16,205 nucleotides of DNA from an uncultured Pelagibacteraceae bacterium (lineage in GTDB: Bacteria > Pseudomonadota > Alphaproteobacteria > Pelagibacterales > Pelagibacteraceae), in assembly GCA_902533955.1 (NCBI GenBank), contig CACANV010000009.1, forward strand, positions 1-16,205, in the 5' to 3' direction. The translations under genes were made by a program, and so were the position numbers. This document shows, in pieces, positions 8,329-15,247 of the stretch (within the stretch, counting starts at the first letter, position 1; each line of letters begins with the position of its first letter). The notes under the pieces were generated by a model that saw only the letters and a program-made list of their open reading frames with translations, did not search any database and was not told the DNA's origin.

Positions 8329-9357
8329 TTAATTCAAACAAGGGCACTTAGTAAAATTAGATGGACACCTGTTCTTGGGCGCATATAAATTATTTTTAAA
8401 TTTATAATAATCTTTATGTAGAATTAAATTAGATAAACTTTCAATAAAATGTTCATTAATACCTAAAGCTTCTACTCTAGAATATTTTTTACATCCATTT
8501 TTTTTTGCTAACTTTGCATATTCAATATCTAATTCTACTAGAGTTTCTGAATGTTCGGATACAAAGGCAATTGGAACTATAACCAAATGTTTTCCTTTTT
8601 TTGAGTTTTCTATAATTACATCCTCTGTTGATGGTCCAATCCATTTTAAAGGTCCAACTCTACTTTGATAACTTAAAATATAATCAATACTTGTATCGTT
8701 AATTCCTTCCATAATTTTTTTTACTCCTTGTTCAACCTGCCATTGATAAGGATCTCCACTTTTTATATTTTTTTCTGGCAGACCATGGGCAGAAAAAATT
8801 AATTTAAAGTTATTTAATCCTTCAATTTTTTTTTTAATTAACTCTATATGTGCTTTTATAAATTTACTATCTTCAGGATAACAACAAATAGTACTTGTAT
8901 TTATTTTAAGATTGTTTTTTTTTGCAGTTTCTTTCCATTCCAAAATAGATGAGCCAGATGTTGCAGCTGAGTACTGAGGGTATAGGGGGAGTAAAACTAT
9001 TTCAGATGGATTAAAATTTTTCACAGTATTAATAGTTTCTGATGCTCTTGGATGCCAACATCTCATAGTAATAAAAACCTTATAATTAAAGCCTTTTTTA
9101 TTATTGTTAAGTGATTTTTCTAAGTGAACAGCCTGGTCTTGTGTTAATTTTAAAATAGGGGATGACCCTCCAATTTCTTTATAAATATTCTTTGCAATAG
9201 GAGCTCTTTTTTTTGAAATTAATTTTGCAAGAGGATATCTTATAAATGAGGGTAAATTTATAATTGAAGGATCATTAAATAGATTAAATAAAAATGGTTC
9301 GACATTATCAAGCTTGTCGGGACCACCTAAATTAAATAATACTACTGCAACTTTCAT
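8329..9357 (-). CDS. hemH: Ferrochelatase HemH
   Basis: HemH inserts ferrous iron into protoporphyrin IX to give protoheme. The 342-residue protein has the N-terminal VVLFNLGGPD (5-14), LYPQYSAATSGSS (125-137), the catalytic FSAHGLPEK (188-196, His191), YQSRVGPLKWIGPSTED (230-246) and SEHSETLVELDIEY (267-280, with Glu271 matching the second catalytic acid). The C-terminus ends in three cysteines at 331, 338 and 340 (CX6CXC). Human ferrochelatase uses an internal Cys in the PQYSC segment as one cluster ligand. Here that position is Ala, so any iron-sulfur cluster would need other ligands, perhaps including Cys159 or Cys160. Its ATG overlaps the hemE stop (ATGA at 9354-9357), and hemJ follows 3 bp after the stop. 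Confidence 0.96.
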   Translation of the reverse strand: MKVAVVLFNLGGPDKLDNVEPFLFNLFNDPSIINLPSFIRYPLAKLISKKRAPIAKNIYKEIGGSSPILKLTQDQAVHLEKSLNNNKKGFNYKVFITMRCWHPRASETINTVKNFNPSEIVLLPLYPQYSAATSGSSILEWKETAKKNNLKINTSTICCYPEDSKFIKAHIELIKKKIEGLNNFKLIFSAHGLPEKNIKSGDPYQWQVEQGVKKIMEGINDTSIDYILSYQSRVGPLKWIGPSTEDVIIENSKKGKHLVIVPIAFVSEHSETLVELDIEYAKLAKKNGCKKYSRVEALGINEHFIESLSNLILHKDYYKFKNNLYAPKNRCPSNFTKCPCLN

Positions 9358-10355
9358 TTATAATTTCTTACAATATCAATTAATTCTTCCACTAGTTCTG
9401 TTTTGGTCTCTGGTAAAATTCCATGTCCCAAATTAAATGTGTAAGGATGATCTTTAAATATATTTAAATACTTTTCTGCTTCTTTTTTAAGATTGTCTTT
9501 ATCAGTTAATAAAACTTTTGGATCTAAACCTCCTTGTATCGGTATTTTAATATCTTTAATTATTTTTTTTGGGTCAACTTCATAATCTATATTAATCATA
9601 TCAGGCTTAACTATTTCACAAAATTTTTTATAATTTTTAATTCCTCTCGGGAAACATATTACAGATACACCTAATTTTTTAGTATATTCAACGATGTTAA
9701 ACGTTGGTTTATAAATATATTCTGGAATTTTATCTTCTAATATACCAGCCCAACTATCAAATATTTGTATAATATTTGCGCCTGCGTTTACTTGGTTTTT
9801 AATATGAAGTTTAAGAAATTTTTCTATAACATTTAATAAATTCTTTATTAAAGAAACATCACTAAAAAATTTTTCAGGTAGACCTTTTTTAGGTGACATT
9901 TTATTTAACATATAAACAATGATTGTCCAGGGGGCTCCAACAAATCCAATTAGATCTTTATTTTTTAATAAATCATCTTTTGAGGTTAGTGTAATAGCCT
10001 TATAGATAGGATTAAGTTTATTAGTAAAGTCTTCTTCATTTGTATTATTAATATCATTTATATTTAAGTCTCCTAATCTCGGTCCAAAACCTTTCTCGAA
10101 TCTAACTTCTTGATTTATTGCATATGGAACCATTAAAATATCAGAAAATATTATAGCAGCATCAAATCTAAATTTTTTAATTGGCTGTAGAGTAATTTCT
10201 GAAGAAAGTTTTTCATTCAAACAAAGTTTTATAAAATCAGGATTTTCTTTTCTGATTTGTCTAAACTCAGACATATATCTACCAGCCTGTCTCATTAGCC
10301 ATATAGGAACTTTTTTTGTGTTTTTATTTAAAATACAGTTTTGTATTGGTGTCAT
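9354..10355 (-). CDS. hemE: Uroporphyrinogen III decarboxylase HemE
   Basis: HemE decarboxylates the four acetate side chains of uroporphyrinogen III to give coproporphyrinogen III. The 333-residue protein has the family signature PIWLMRQAGRYM (17-28), the catalytic Asp in IIFSDILMVPYAI (Asp72), FVGAPWTIIVYM, QIFDSWAGIL, and the C-terminal NLGHGILPET (308-317, His311). It is the first gene of the minus-strand series and borders the 284-bp gap. In Caulobacter hemE likewise borders the replication origin, where its promoters lie within the origin. The ATG at 10355 gives the usual N-terminus. A perfect TATAAT lies about 24 bases upstream on the minus strand. The stop overlaps the hemH start by 4 bp, so the two genes are probably translationally coupled. 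Confidence 0.97.
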   Translation of the reverse strand: MTPIQNCILNKNTKKVPIWLMRQAGRYMSEFRQIRKENPDFIKLCLNEKLSSEITLQPIKKFRFDAAIIFSDILMVPYAINQEVRFEKGFGPRLGDLNINDINNTNEEDFTNKLNPIYKAITLTSKDDLLKNKDLIGFVGAPWTIIVYMLNKMSPKKGLPEKFFSDVSLIKNLLNVIEKFLKLHIKNQVNAGANIIQIFDSWAGILEDKIPEYIYKPTFNIVEYTKKLGVSVICFPRGIKNYKKFCEIVKPDMINIDYEVDPKKIIKDIKIPIQGGLDPKVLLTDKDNLKKEAEKYLNIFKDHPYTFNLGHGILPETKTELVEELIDIVRNYK

Positions 10356-10378
10356 AATAAATAGATATATAATTAATA

Positions 10379-10384
10379 ATTATA
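10379..10384 (-). promoter_or_regulatory. Candidate -10 element of a hemE promoter
   Basis: On the minus strand TATAAT (10384-10379) matches the -10 consensus exactly and sits about 24 bases before the hemE ATG, predicting a leader of roughly 16 bases. No good -35 sequence is found at 16-18 bases; the best at 16 bases is TATTCA (three of six). AT-rich intergenic DNA makes a chance TATAAT likely, so this is only a candidate. Confidence 0.25.
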
Positions 10385-10442
10385 TTAGTAGTAGGAAATG
10401 TGAATAAGGCAAATTAATCAATTTTCACACGTTATTATATAT

Positions 10443-10451
10443 TTATCAACA
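10443..10451 (+). promoter_or_regulatory. DnaA-box-like 9-mer in the oriC candidate
   Basis: TTATCAACA differs from the consensus DnaA box TTATCCACA at one base, C to A at position 6. It is the best DnaA-box match I found inside the hemE/ppsR gap. One 8/9 match in a 284-bp AT-rich region could arise by chance, so its weight comes from the origin-like context. Confidence 0.35.
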
Positions 10452-10639
10452 TTCATAATCCCTAATTAATTATATTTTACGCCATGAATTGGTCATTTTA
10501 TATTTATTAAATCTATATCAATATAGTAATTAACATTTTAAAATTGTGTGGAATATATGTGATAATTCTTCATTTATTTTATCTTAAATACAAATCTATA
10601 TTTTTGTTATTAAAGTAATAGTTTATAAACACTTTATAC

Positions 10640-11467
10640 ATGAAAAATACACATCAAATATACCTTATTTCAGATTCTACTGGTGAAACTATTGATAGAA
10701 TATTTATGGCTCTTAAGGCCCAATTTTCTAATTTTAATTATGAGTTAAATCAGTTTTCTTTTACAAGAACTGAAAACCAAATTCTTAAAATCTTAGAAAC
10801 TGCAAAAAAAAACGATAATCCAATAATTTTATATACAATTGTAAATAGTAAATTGGCAAAATTTCTTGCAGATCAATCTAATAAAAAAAAAATCCCTTGT
10901 TTTGGTGTTTTGGGTGATCTTATTTTAAATTTTTCTAAAATTTTAAATCAAAAGGCCTCACATGAACCTAGTGGGCAACATGCATTGAATAAAGAATATT
11001 ATGATAGAATTGAAGCCATACAATTTACGATGAATCACGATGATGGTAATCAAATTAATGATATTGAGAAGTCCGATATTATTTTGTTAGGAGTAAGCAG
11101 AACAAGCAAAACACCAACATCTATTTATCTCGCAAATAGAGGTTTTAAAATCTCTAATATTCCTCTTGTGAACGAAAGCTCTATACCAGAAAAAGTTCTT
11201 AATAATAATTTTCATCCTTGTGTTGTTGGTTTAGTTACTGAAGCAGAAAGATTATACGATCTTAGAAAAAATAGACTTACTTCTTTGAAAGAAGACAAAA
11301 ACACAGAGTATATAAATATGAATAAAATTAGAGATGAGTTAGAAAACTCTAAAAAAATATTTAGAGATAATCGTTGGCCAACTATTGATGTAACTAGAAA
11401 ATCTGTTGAAGAAACAGCTGCTTCAATTATTAAAATTTATGAAATAAAAAATAAAAAAAATGACTAA
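10640..11467 (+). CDS. ppsR: PEP synthase/pyruvate phosphate dikinase regulatory kinase-phosphorylase (PPSR, DUF299)
   Basis: Members of this family switch PEP synthetase or pyruvate,phosphate dikinase off and on by ADP-dependent threonine phosphorylation and Pi-dependent dephosphorylation. The 275-residue protein opens with QIYLISDSTGETIDRI (6-21). It carries AS-HEPSGQHALNKEYYDRIEAI-type sequence around 106-127, then FTMNHDDG (129-136), the P-loop-like GVSRTSKTPTS (151-161) and YLANRG (163-168). The target enzyme is not in this window, so dikinase versus synthetase is undecided; the alphaproteobacterial setting favours dikinase. The ATG at 10640 starts the plus-strand series next to the oriC candidate, the place held by the homolog at the Caulobacter and Rickettsia origins. 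No Shine-Dalgarno sequence or confident promoter was found. It overlaps maf by 8 bp. Confidence 0.9.
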   Translation: MKNTHQIYLISDSTGETIDRIFMALKAQFSNFNYELNQFSFTRTENQILKILETAKKNDNPIILYTIVNSKLAKFLADQSNKKKIPCFGVLGDLILNFSKILNQKASHEPSGQHALNKEYYDRIEAIQFTMNHDDGNQINDIEKSDIILLGVSRTSKTPTSIYLANRGFKISNIPLVNESSIPEKVLNNNFHPCVVGLVTEAERLYDLRKNRLTSLKEDKNTEYINMNKIRDELENSKKIFRDNRWPTIDVTRKSVEETAASIIKIYEIKNKKND

Positions 11468-12047
11468 TTTAATATTAGCTTCAAAAAGCAAAGTAAGAAA
11501 AGAAATTTTAGAAAAAAATAATATTAGATGTATAGTTGAGCCATCAAATGTAGATGAAGAACCTGTAAAAAATAGTCTTTTAAATGAAGGGGCAACACCA
11601 GAAGTAATTTCTAAAAATTTAGCAGAATTAAAAGCAAATAAAATTAGTCAAAAAAAAAATGAATATTTGGTTTTGGGCGCAGATAGCATTATTGATTTAG
11701 AAGGTGAATTAATTTCAAAACCAATAAGCAGAGAAGATGCTATGAATATTTTAAAAAAATTAAATGGAAAAAAACATCATCTAATAAGCTCAGTATGTAT
11801 TTCAAAAAATGGTTCAATGATTTGGAATTACACAGATAAAGCCGCATTAACAATGAAAAGTATTTCTGAAAAAAGTCTTGAAAAATATTTATCAAAAATT
11901 AGCGATGAAGCTCTTTATGCCTATAACGTTTACCAAATTGAAGGCGAGGGAAAAGCTTTATTTTCGAAGATAGAAGGAGATGAAGATACAATAATGGGTT
12001 TGCCAGTTCAAAAAATTAAAGAATACTTAAAAAGTTATGAAAATTGA
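11460..12047 (+). CDS. maf: Maf-family nucleoside triphosphate pyrophosphatase
   Basis: Maf proteins hydrolyse nucleoside triphosphates, often modified or non-canonical ones, to the monophosphate and pyrophosphate, acting as house-cleaning enzymes. The 195-residue protein has the N-terminal LILASKSKVRKEIL (4-17) with the conserved Ser-x-Ser-x-x-Arg, the VDEEPVK segment, LGADSIIDLEGELISKP (72-88) with the catalytic-site Asp, and the C-terminal YQIEGEGKALFSKIEGDEDTIMGLPV segment. Its substrate subgroup (dTTP/UTP versus m7GTP) cannot be settled by eye. The ATG at 11460 lies inside the end of ppsR (8-bp overlap), suggesting coupled translation, and aroE follows after 6 bp. Length and motifs are normal. 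Confidence 0.93.
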   Translation: MTNLILASKSKVRKEILEKNNIRCIVEPSNVDEEPVKNSLLNEGATPEVISKNLAELKANKISQKKNEYLVLGADSIIDLEGELISKPISREDAMNILKKLNGKKHHLISSVCISKNGSMIWNYTDKAALTMKSISEKSLEKYLSKISDEALYAYNVYQIEGEGKALFSKIEGDEDTIMGLPVQKIKEYLKSYEN

Positions 12048-12053
12048 GAAAAA

Positions 12054-12845
12054 ATGAAAAAATATTTAGTTATTGGAAATCCAATTGAACATTCCCTATC
12101 TCCCAAACTTCATAATTATTGGATTAAAAAAAATAACATTGATGCAGTTTATGATAAAAAAAAATTGAATGAAGAAGATTTAAAAAAAATTATTTTTGAA
12201 GTTAAAGAAAAAAAAATTAGTGGAATTAATGTAACAGTACCATTTAAAAAATCAGTTATTCCATTTTTGGACGAATTAAGCCCAGAATCAAATGAAACTC
12301 AATCTGTTAATACTATATATTTAAATAATAATAAAATAATTGGACATAATACGGATATTGCTGGTTTTGAATTAGCTCTTAAACATTCAAAACATGATTT
12401 GAGCAACAAGGAGATATTAATTTTAGGAGCAGGCGGCGTTGTATCATCTATAATTTATTCTCTAAAAAAAATGAAAGTATCAAAAATTTCTGTAAGCAAT
12501 AGAACAAAACAAAAAGCCGAAGATTTAAAAAAATTATTTAAAGATTTAAACATTATTGATTGGGGAAATATTCTAAATTTTGATGTGATTATTAATGCAA
12601 CAAGTATTGGCTTAAAAAAAGATGATGATATAAAATTAGATTATTTAAATGTTGGATCTAATAAATTATTTTACGATATTATTTATAATCCAAAAGAAAC
12701 AAACTTTTTAAAAAAAGCAAAAGCTTCAGGAAATAAAATTGAAAATGGAAAAATGATGTTTATTTATCAGGCGCATCAAGCTTTTACAATTTGGCACAAG
12801 TTAATGCCAAAAATAGATGATGATGTTATAAATTTAATAGAATAA
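12054..12845 (+). CDS. aroE: Shikimate dehydrogenase (NADP+)
   Basis: AroE reduces 3-dehydroshikimate to shikimate on the route to chorismate and the aromatic amino acids. The 263-residue protein shows the substrate site GNPIEHSLSPKLHN (8-21), GINVTVPFKK (57-66) with catalytic Lys65, and GHNTDIAGF (97-105) with catalytic Asp101. The Rossmann loop is LGAGGVV (124-130), followed by SNRTKQKA, whose Asn-Arg-Thr is the usual NADP-specifying motif. The C-terminus has NGKMMFIYQAHQAFTIW. A weak GAG lies about five bases before the ATG. The gene starts 6 bp after maf and is followed 2 bp later by the SDR gene. Its presence supports an organism making its own aromatic amino acids, unlike Rickettsia. 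Confidence 0.96.
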   Translation: MKKYLVIGNPIEHSLSPKLHNYWIKKNNIDAVYDKKKLNEEDLKKIIFEVKEKKISGINVTVPFKKSVIPFLDELSPESNETQSVNTIYLNNNKIIGHNTDIAGFELALKHSKHDLSNKEILILGAGGVVSSIIYSLKKMKVSKISVSNRTKQKAEDLKKLFKDLNIIDWGNILNFDVIINATSIGLKKDDDIKLDYLNVGSNKLFYDIIYNPKETNFLKKAKASGNKIENGKMMFIYQAHQAFTIWHKLMPKIDDDVINLIE

Positions 12846-12847
12846 TT

Positions 12848-13588
12848 ATGAGACTAAAAGATAAAGTTTCTATAATAACAGGTGCTGCTTCTGGTTTTGG
12901 CAAAGGTATAGCTAAAAAATTTTCTGAGGAAGGGGCTAGATTAATATTGGCAGATATTAATAAGGATCTTTTAGAAGAAGTTTCAAAAGATTTAAAACAA
13001 GATCTTTTTCATGTTGATGTTGCAAGTTCTAGCAGTATGAAAAAATTATCTGAATATGTAATAAATAAATATGGAAACATTGATATTATGGTAAATAATG
13101 CAGGCATAACTCATTTACCAAAACCGCTTGAAGATGTAACAGAAGAAGAATTTGATAAAGTTTTTTCAGTTAATTCAAAATCAGTTTTTTTTTGTGGTAA
13201 ATTTTTTGTACCTCATATGAAAAAAGAAAAAAAAGGATCAATTCTAAATGTTGCATCAACCGCCGGTCTTTCTCCAAGACCTAAATTAAATTGGTATAAT
13301 GCTACAAAAGGATGGATGATAACCGCCACTAAGGCAATGGCTGTAGAACTTGCACCATTTAATGTAAGAGTAAATTCACTTGCTCCTGTAGCAGGAGAAA
13401 CCCCCCTTCTCAAATCTTTTTTGGGTGAAGATACTCCTGAAAGAAGAAATGCATTTTTATCTACAATTCCTATTGGTAGATTTTCTACTCCAAAAGATCT
13501 AGCTAATGCTGCCTGTTTTCTTTGTTCGGATGAGGCTACTATGATAACTGGATCAATATTAGAGGTTGATGGCGGAAGGTGTATATAA
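12848..13588 (+). CDS. Short-chain dehydrogenase/reductase (SDR), substrate unknown
   Basis: This is a classical SDR oxidoreductase of 246 residues, resembling FabG and related 3-oxoacyl or sugar/alcohol dehydrogenases. It has the nucleotide loop TGAASGFG (11-18), NNAG (83-86), Asn109, Ser137 and the catalytic YNATK (Tyr150, Lys154), so the tetrad is complete. The C-terminal EVDGG is the usual tail. Asp36 at the end of the second strand (ILADIN) suggests preference for NAD(H) over NADP(H). The substrate cannot be named. It lies 2 bp after aroE and its stop directly abuts the coaE ATG, so it is part of the same transcript. In the Caulobacter-type order aroE is followed directly by coaE, so this gene looks like an insertion into the conserved cluster. 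Confidence 0.9.
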   Translation: MRLKDKVSIITGAASGFGKGIAKKFSEEGARLILADINKDLLEEVSKDLKQDLFHVDVASSSSMKKLSEYVINKYGNIDIMVNNAGITHLPKPLEDVTEEEFDKVFSVNSKSVFFCGKFFVPHMKKEKKGSILNVASTAGLSPRPKLNWYNATKGWMITATKAMAVELAPFNVRVNSLAPVAGETPLLKSFLGEDTPERRNAFLSTIPIGRFSTPKDLANAACFLCSDEATMITGSILEVDGGRCI

Positions 13589-14179
13589 ATGTTAAAAAAA
13601 ATTGGAATTTTAGGGGATATAGGAGCAGGAAAAACTTTTGTAGCCAATCAATTTGGTTGTCCAGTTTTTAATGCGGATAGAGAAGTAAATAAAATATATA
13701 AAAAAAATAGATATTGCTTCAATAAATTAAAAAATAAATTACCAAAATATATAAAATCTTTTCCAATAAACAAAATAGAGTTAAGAGACTCGATTTTAGC
13801 AAACAATAAAAACCTTAGAAAAATTATAAGCATTGTTCATCCTCTTGTTAAAAAAGAAATGAATTTTTTTTTAAAAATAAATAAAAAAAGAAAAATCGTT
13901 GTTCTAGACATTCCACTATTAATTGAAAATAAGTTAAATAAAAAAATTGATATATTGATTTTCGTAGATGCAAAAAAAAAGGAAATTAATTCAAGAATTA
14001 AAAAAAGAATTAATTATAATAAGGAATTAATAGAGAATTTTAGAAAAATTCAAAAACCTTTAGATTTAAAAAAAAAGTTATCCACTTATATAATTAAGAA
14101 TAATTTTAAATTTTCAACCATAAAAAAAAGAGTTAAATTAATAAAACAAAATATATTAAATGAAAGAAATAGTACTTGA
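13589..14179 (+). CDS. coaE: Dephospho-CoA kinase
   Basis: CoaE phosphorylates the ribose 3'-hydroxyl of dephospho-CoA, the last step of coenzyme A synthesis. The 196-residue protein starts MLKKIGILGDIGAGKT, with P-loop GDIGAGKT (9-16). It continues with FGCPVFNADREVNKIY, a DADxxxH-like stretch in which the final His of many homologs is not evident. IISIVHPLVKKEM and VVLDIPLLIEN are strong family matches. The C-terminal half is very Lys/Ile/Asn-rich. The ATG begins on the base after the SDR stop, and a GGAAGG-like stretch in the SDR codons about nine bases upstream may serve as ribosome-binding site. The end overlaps dnaQ by 20 bp. Confidence 0.9.
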   Translation: MLKKIGILGDIGAGKTFVANQFGCPVFNADREVNKIYKKNRYCFNKLKNKLPKYIKSFPINKIELRDSILANNKNLRKIISIVHPLVKKEMNFFLKINKKRKIVVLDIPLLIENKLNKKIDILIFVDAKKKEINSRIKKRINYNKELIENFRKIQKPLDLKKKLSTYIIKNNFKFSTIKKRVKLIKQNILNERNST

Positions 14180-14828
14180 TACAGAAACTACAGGCCTGTC
14201 AGTTAAAGAAGGTCATAGAATTGTTGAAATTGGATGTATAGAATTAGACGATTTATTACCAACAAAAAATATATTTCACTACTATTTAAACCCAGAAAGA
14301 AAAGTTTCTGAAAATGCTTTTAGAATTCATGGTTATTCAGATGAATTTTTATCTAATAAAAAAAAATTTATAGAAATAGCAGATGAATTCCTTGAATTTA
14401 TAAAAGATAAAAAAATTATTATGCACAATGCAGAATTTGATATTGGACATTTGAATAATGAACTTTCAATAATTAAAAAAAAAAAAATAGATTTAAGCTC
14501 AGTTATTGACACACTAGAAATAGCAAGAAATAAGTTTCCTGGGTCAGGAATAAGTTTAGATGCTCTTTGTAAAAGATATAGGATAGACAATTCAAAAAGA
14601 GAGAAACACTCTGCTTTGGTTGATTGTGAACTTTTGTCTAAAGTATATATAAATTTATTAGATCAGAAAGAACCCAAGTTAGATTTTCTTGTTTCGTCAG
14701 ATATTGATAAGAGTCAAGAGTTTAATAAAAAAATAAATTTTTCAAAAAAAATTATTATTCCTAACTCTGATGAAATAAAAAAACATAAAGACTTCTTAAA
14801 AAAAGATTTAAAAAAAAATTTTTATTAA
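14160..14828 (+). CDS. dnaQ: DNA polymerase III epsilon subunit (3'-5' proofreading exonuclease)
   Basis: Epsilon proofreads DNA synthesis within the polymerase III core. The 222-residue protein has a complete DEDDh set: Asp7 and Glu9 in LDTETTG, Asp94 in HNAEFDIGHLN (89-99), and His150 and Asp155 in KHSALVDCELL (149-159). The rest of the exonuclease fold matches well, including FRIHGYSDEF (54-63) and PGSGISLDALCKRY (127-140). The Lys-rich C-terminal tail (about 180-222) corresponds to the segment that binds the alpha subunit. A run of 13 A bases (14475-14487) encodes four lysines and the start of an Ile codon in the middle of the gene. The start overlaps coaE by 20 bp and the end overlaps convergent secB by 4 bp. 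Confidence 0.96.
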   Translation: MKEIVLDTETTGLSVKEGHRIVEIGCIELDDLLPTKNIFHYYLNPERKVSENAFRIHGYSDEFLSNKKKFIEIADEFLEFIKDKKIIMHNAEFDIGHLNNELSIIKKKKIDLSSVIDTLEIARNKFPGSGISLDALCKRYRIDNSKREKHSALVDCELLSKVYINLLDQKEPKLDFLVSSDIDKSQEFNKKINFSKKIIIPNSDEIKKHKDFLKKDLKKNFY

Positions 14829-15247
14829 TTCAATTGTTGGCTAAACAATTGATCAAAATCTATTTTTTTTGAAAATTTAATTGTTGGGAATCCAGCATCT
14901 TTTATTATATTTAAAAAAATTTTTTCTAATTTTGGATATATATCTTTTTGGACATCACATAATATAATTTTTTCTAACTCTTTTTTGTTTTTTAAATTAT
15001 GTTCGAGTTGTATAACTGTTGCATAAATTATTTGAAAAAAAATTTCTTTTTTTTTTATTTCTTTATCATGGTAGGTGAGCTTGGTGTTTATTTCGATCAT
15101 TTTATTTTTTAATGGCTTTGATGAAATATCTATATCTAATTTGTATTTTAAAATTTTTTCTCTTGCGATTAATAGAGCTTCAGGATCCTTTATCTCTACT
15201 GATAAATCATTAATATAATCTAAAATAATTTTATATTTTTTACTCAT
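14825..15247 (-). CDS. secB: Divergent protein-export chaperone SecB
   Basis: SecB keeps secretory preproteins unfolded and passes them to SecA. The 140-residue protein is recognisable though divergent. The N-terminal LDYINDLSVEIKDPEAL (9-25) matches the YIKDLSFENP-type strand. The alternating-strand core includes KMIEINTKLTYHDKEIKKKEIFFQIIYATVIQLE. The C-terminal half has YPKLEKIFLNIIKDAGFPTIKFSKKIDFDQLF, where GFP and DFDQLF are the strongest family marks. Several aromatic and proline positions usual in SecB are replaced. Position supports the call: secB next to fxsA after dnaQ is the order known in Caulobacter. Its ATG overlaps the fxsA stop (ATGA, 15244-15247), and its stop overlaps dnaQ by 4 bp from the opposite strand. 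Confidence 0.82.
   Translation of the reverse strand: MSKKYKIILDYINDLSVEIKDPEALLIAREKILKYKLDIDISSKPLKNKMIEINTKLTYHDKEIKKKEIFFQIIYATVIQLEHNLKNKKELEKIILCDVQKDIYPKLEKIFLNIIKDAGFPTIKFSKKIDFDQLFSQQLN
14830..14852. terminator. Hairpin at the dnaQ/secB convergent junction, possible two-way terminator
   Basis: A perfect 9-bp inverted repeat (TCAATTGTT at 14830-14838 and AACAATTGA at 14844-14852) flanks the 5-base loop GGCTA, directly after the dnaQ stop. A/T-rich runs flank it on both sides: a T run near 14863-14870 on the plus side, and A then T tracts reading out on the minus side. It lies inside the last codons of secB. The stem has only two G-C pairs and the T runs are not immediately adjacent, so function is uncertain. 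Confidence 0.35.

Larger units (their letters stand above)
10356..10639. other. oriC: Candidate chromosomal replication origin (oriC) in the hemE/ppsR gap
   Basis: This is the largest gene-free stretch in the window: 284 bp, about 82% A+T by hand count, with no convincing ORF. Genes diverge from it on both sides. The flanking order (hemJ-hemH-hemE on the left, PPSR-maf-aroE-coaE-dnaQ on the right) is the one established around the Caulobacter and Rickettsia origins, and parABS lies about 7 kb away. DnaA-box matches to TTATCCACA are sparse: TTATCAACA at 10443-10451 (8/9), TGTGGAATA at 10547-10555 (reverse complement, 7/9) and TTATAAACA at 10623-10631 (7/9). A short inverted repeat, CTATAT-CA-ATATAG, lies at 10513-10526. 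I found no TTAA-N7-TTAA CtrA site. It must also hold promoters for both flanking genes. Confidence 0.6.

Noticed and set aside
10507..10521. TTAA-N7-TCAA as a CtrA half-matched site in the oriC candidate
   Set aside because: The second half differs from consensus, and TTAA-like words are very frequent in 82% AT DNA.
10600..10639. Promoter for ppsR just upstream of its ATG
   Set aside because: No -35/-10 pair with 16-18 base spacing and good matches was found, although a promoter must exist in or near the gap.
13213..13647. Open 144-codon frame on the minus strand opposite the SDR gene
   Set aside because: It is antisense to the catalytic half of a clear SDR gene, has no family resemblance, and looks like a codon-composition shadow.
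14078..14086. TTATCCACT, an 8/9 match to the DnaA box, inside coaE
   Set aside because: It is an isolated match in coding sequence 3.4 kb from the oriC candidate; one such hit is expected by chance in AT-rich DNA.
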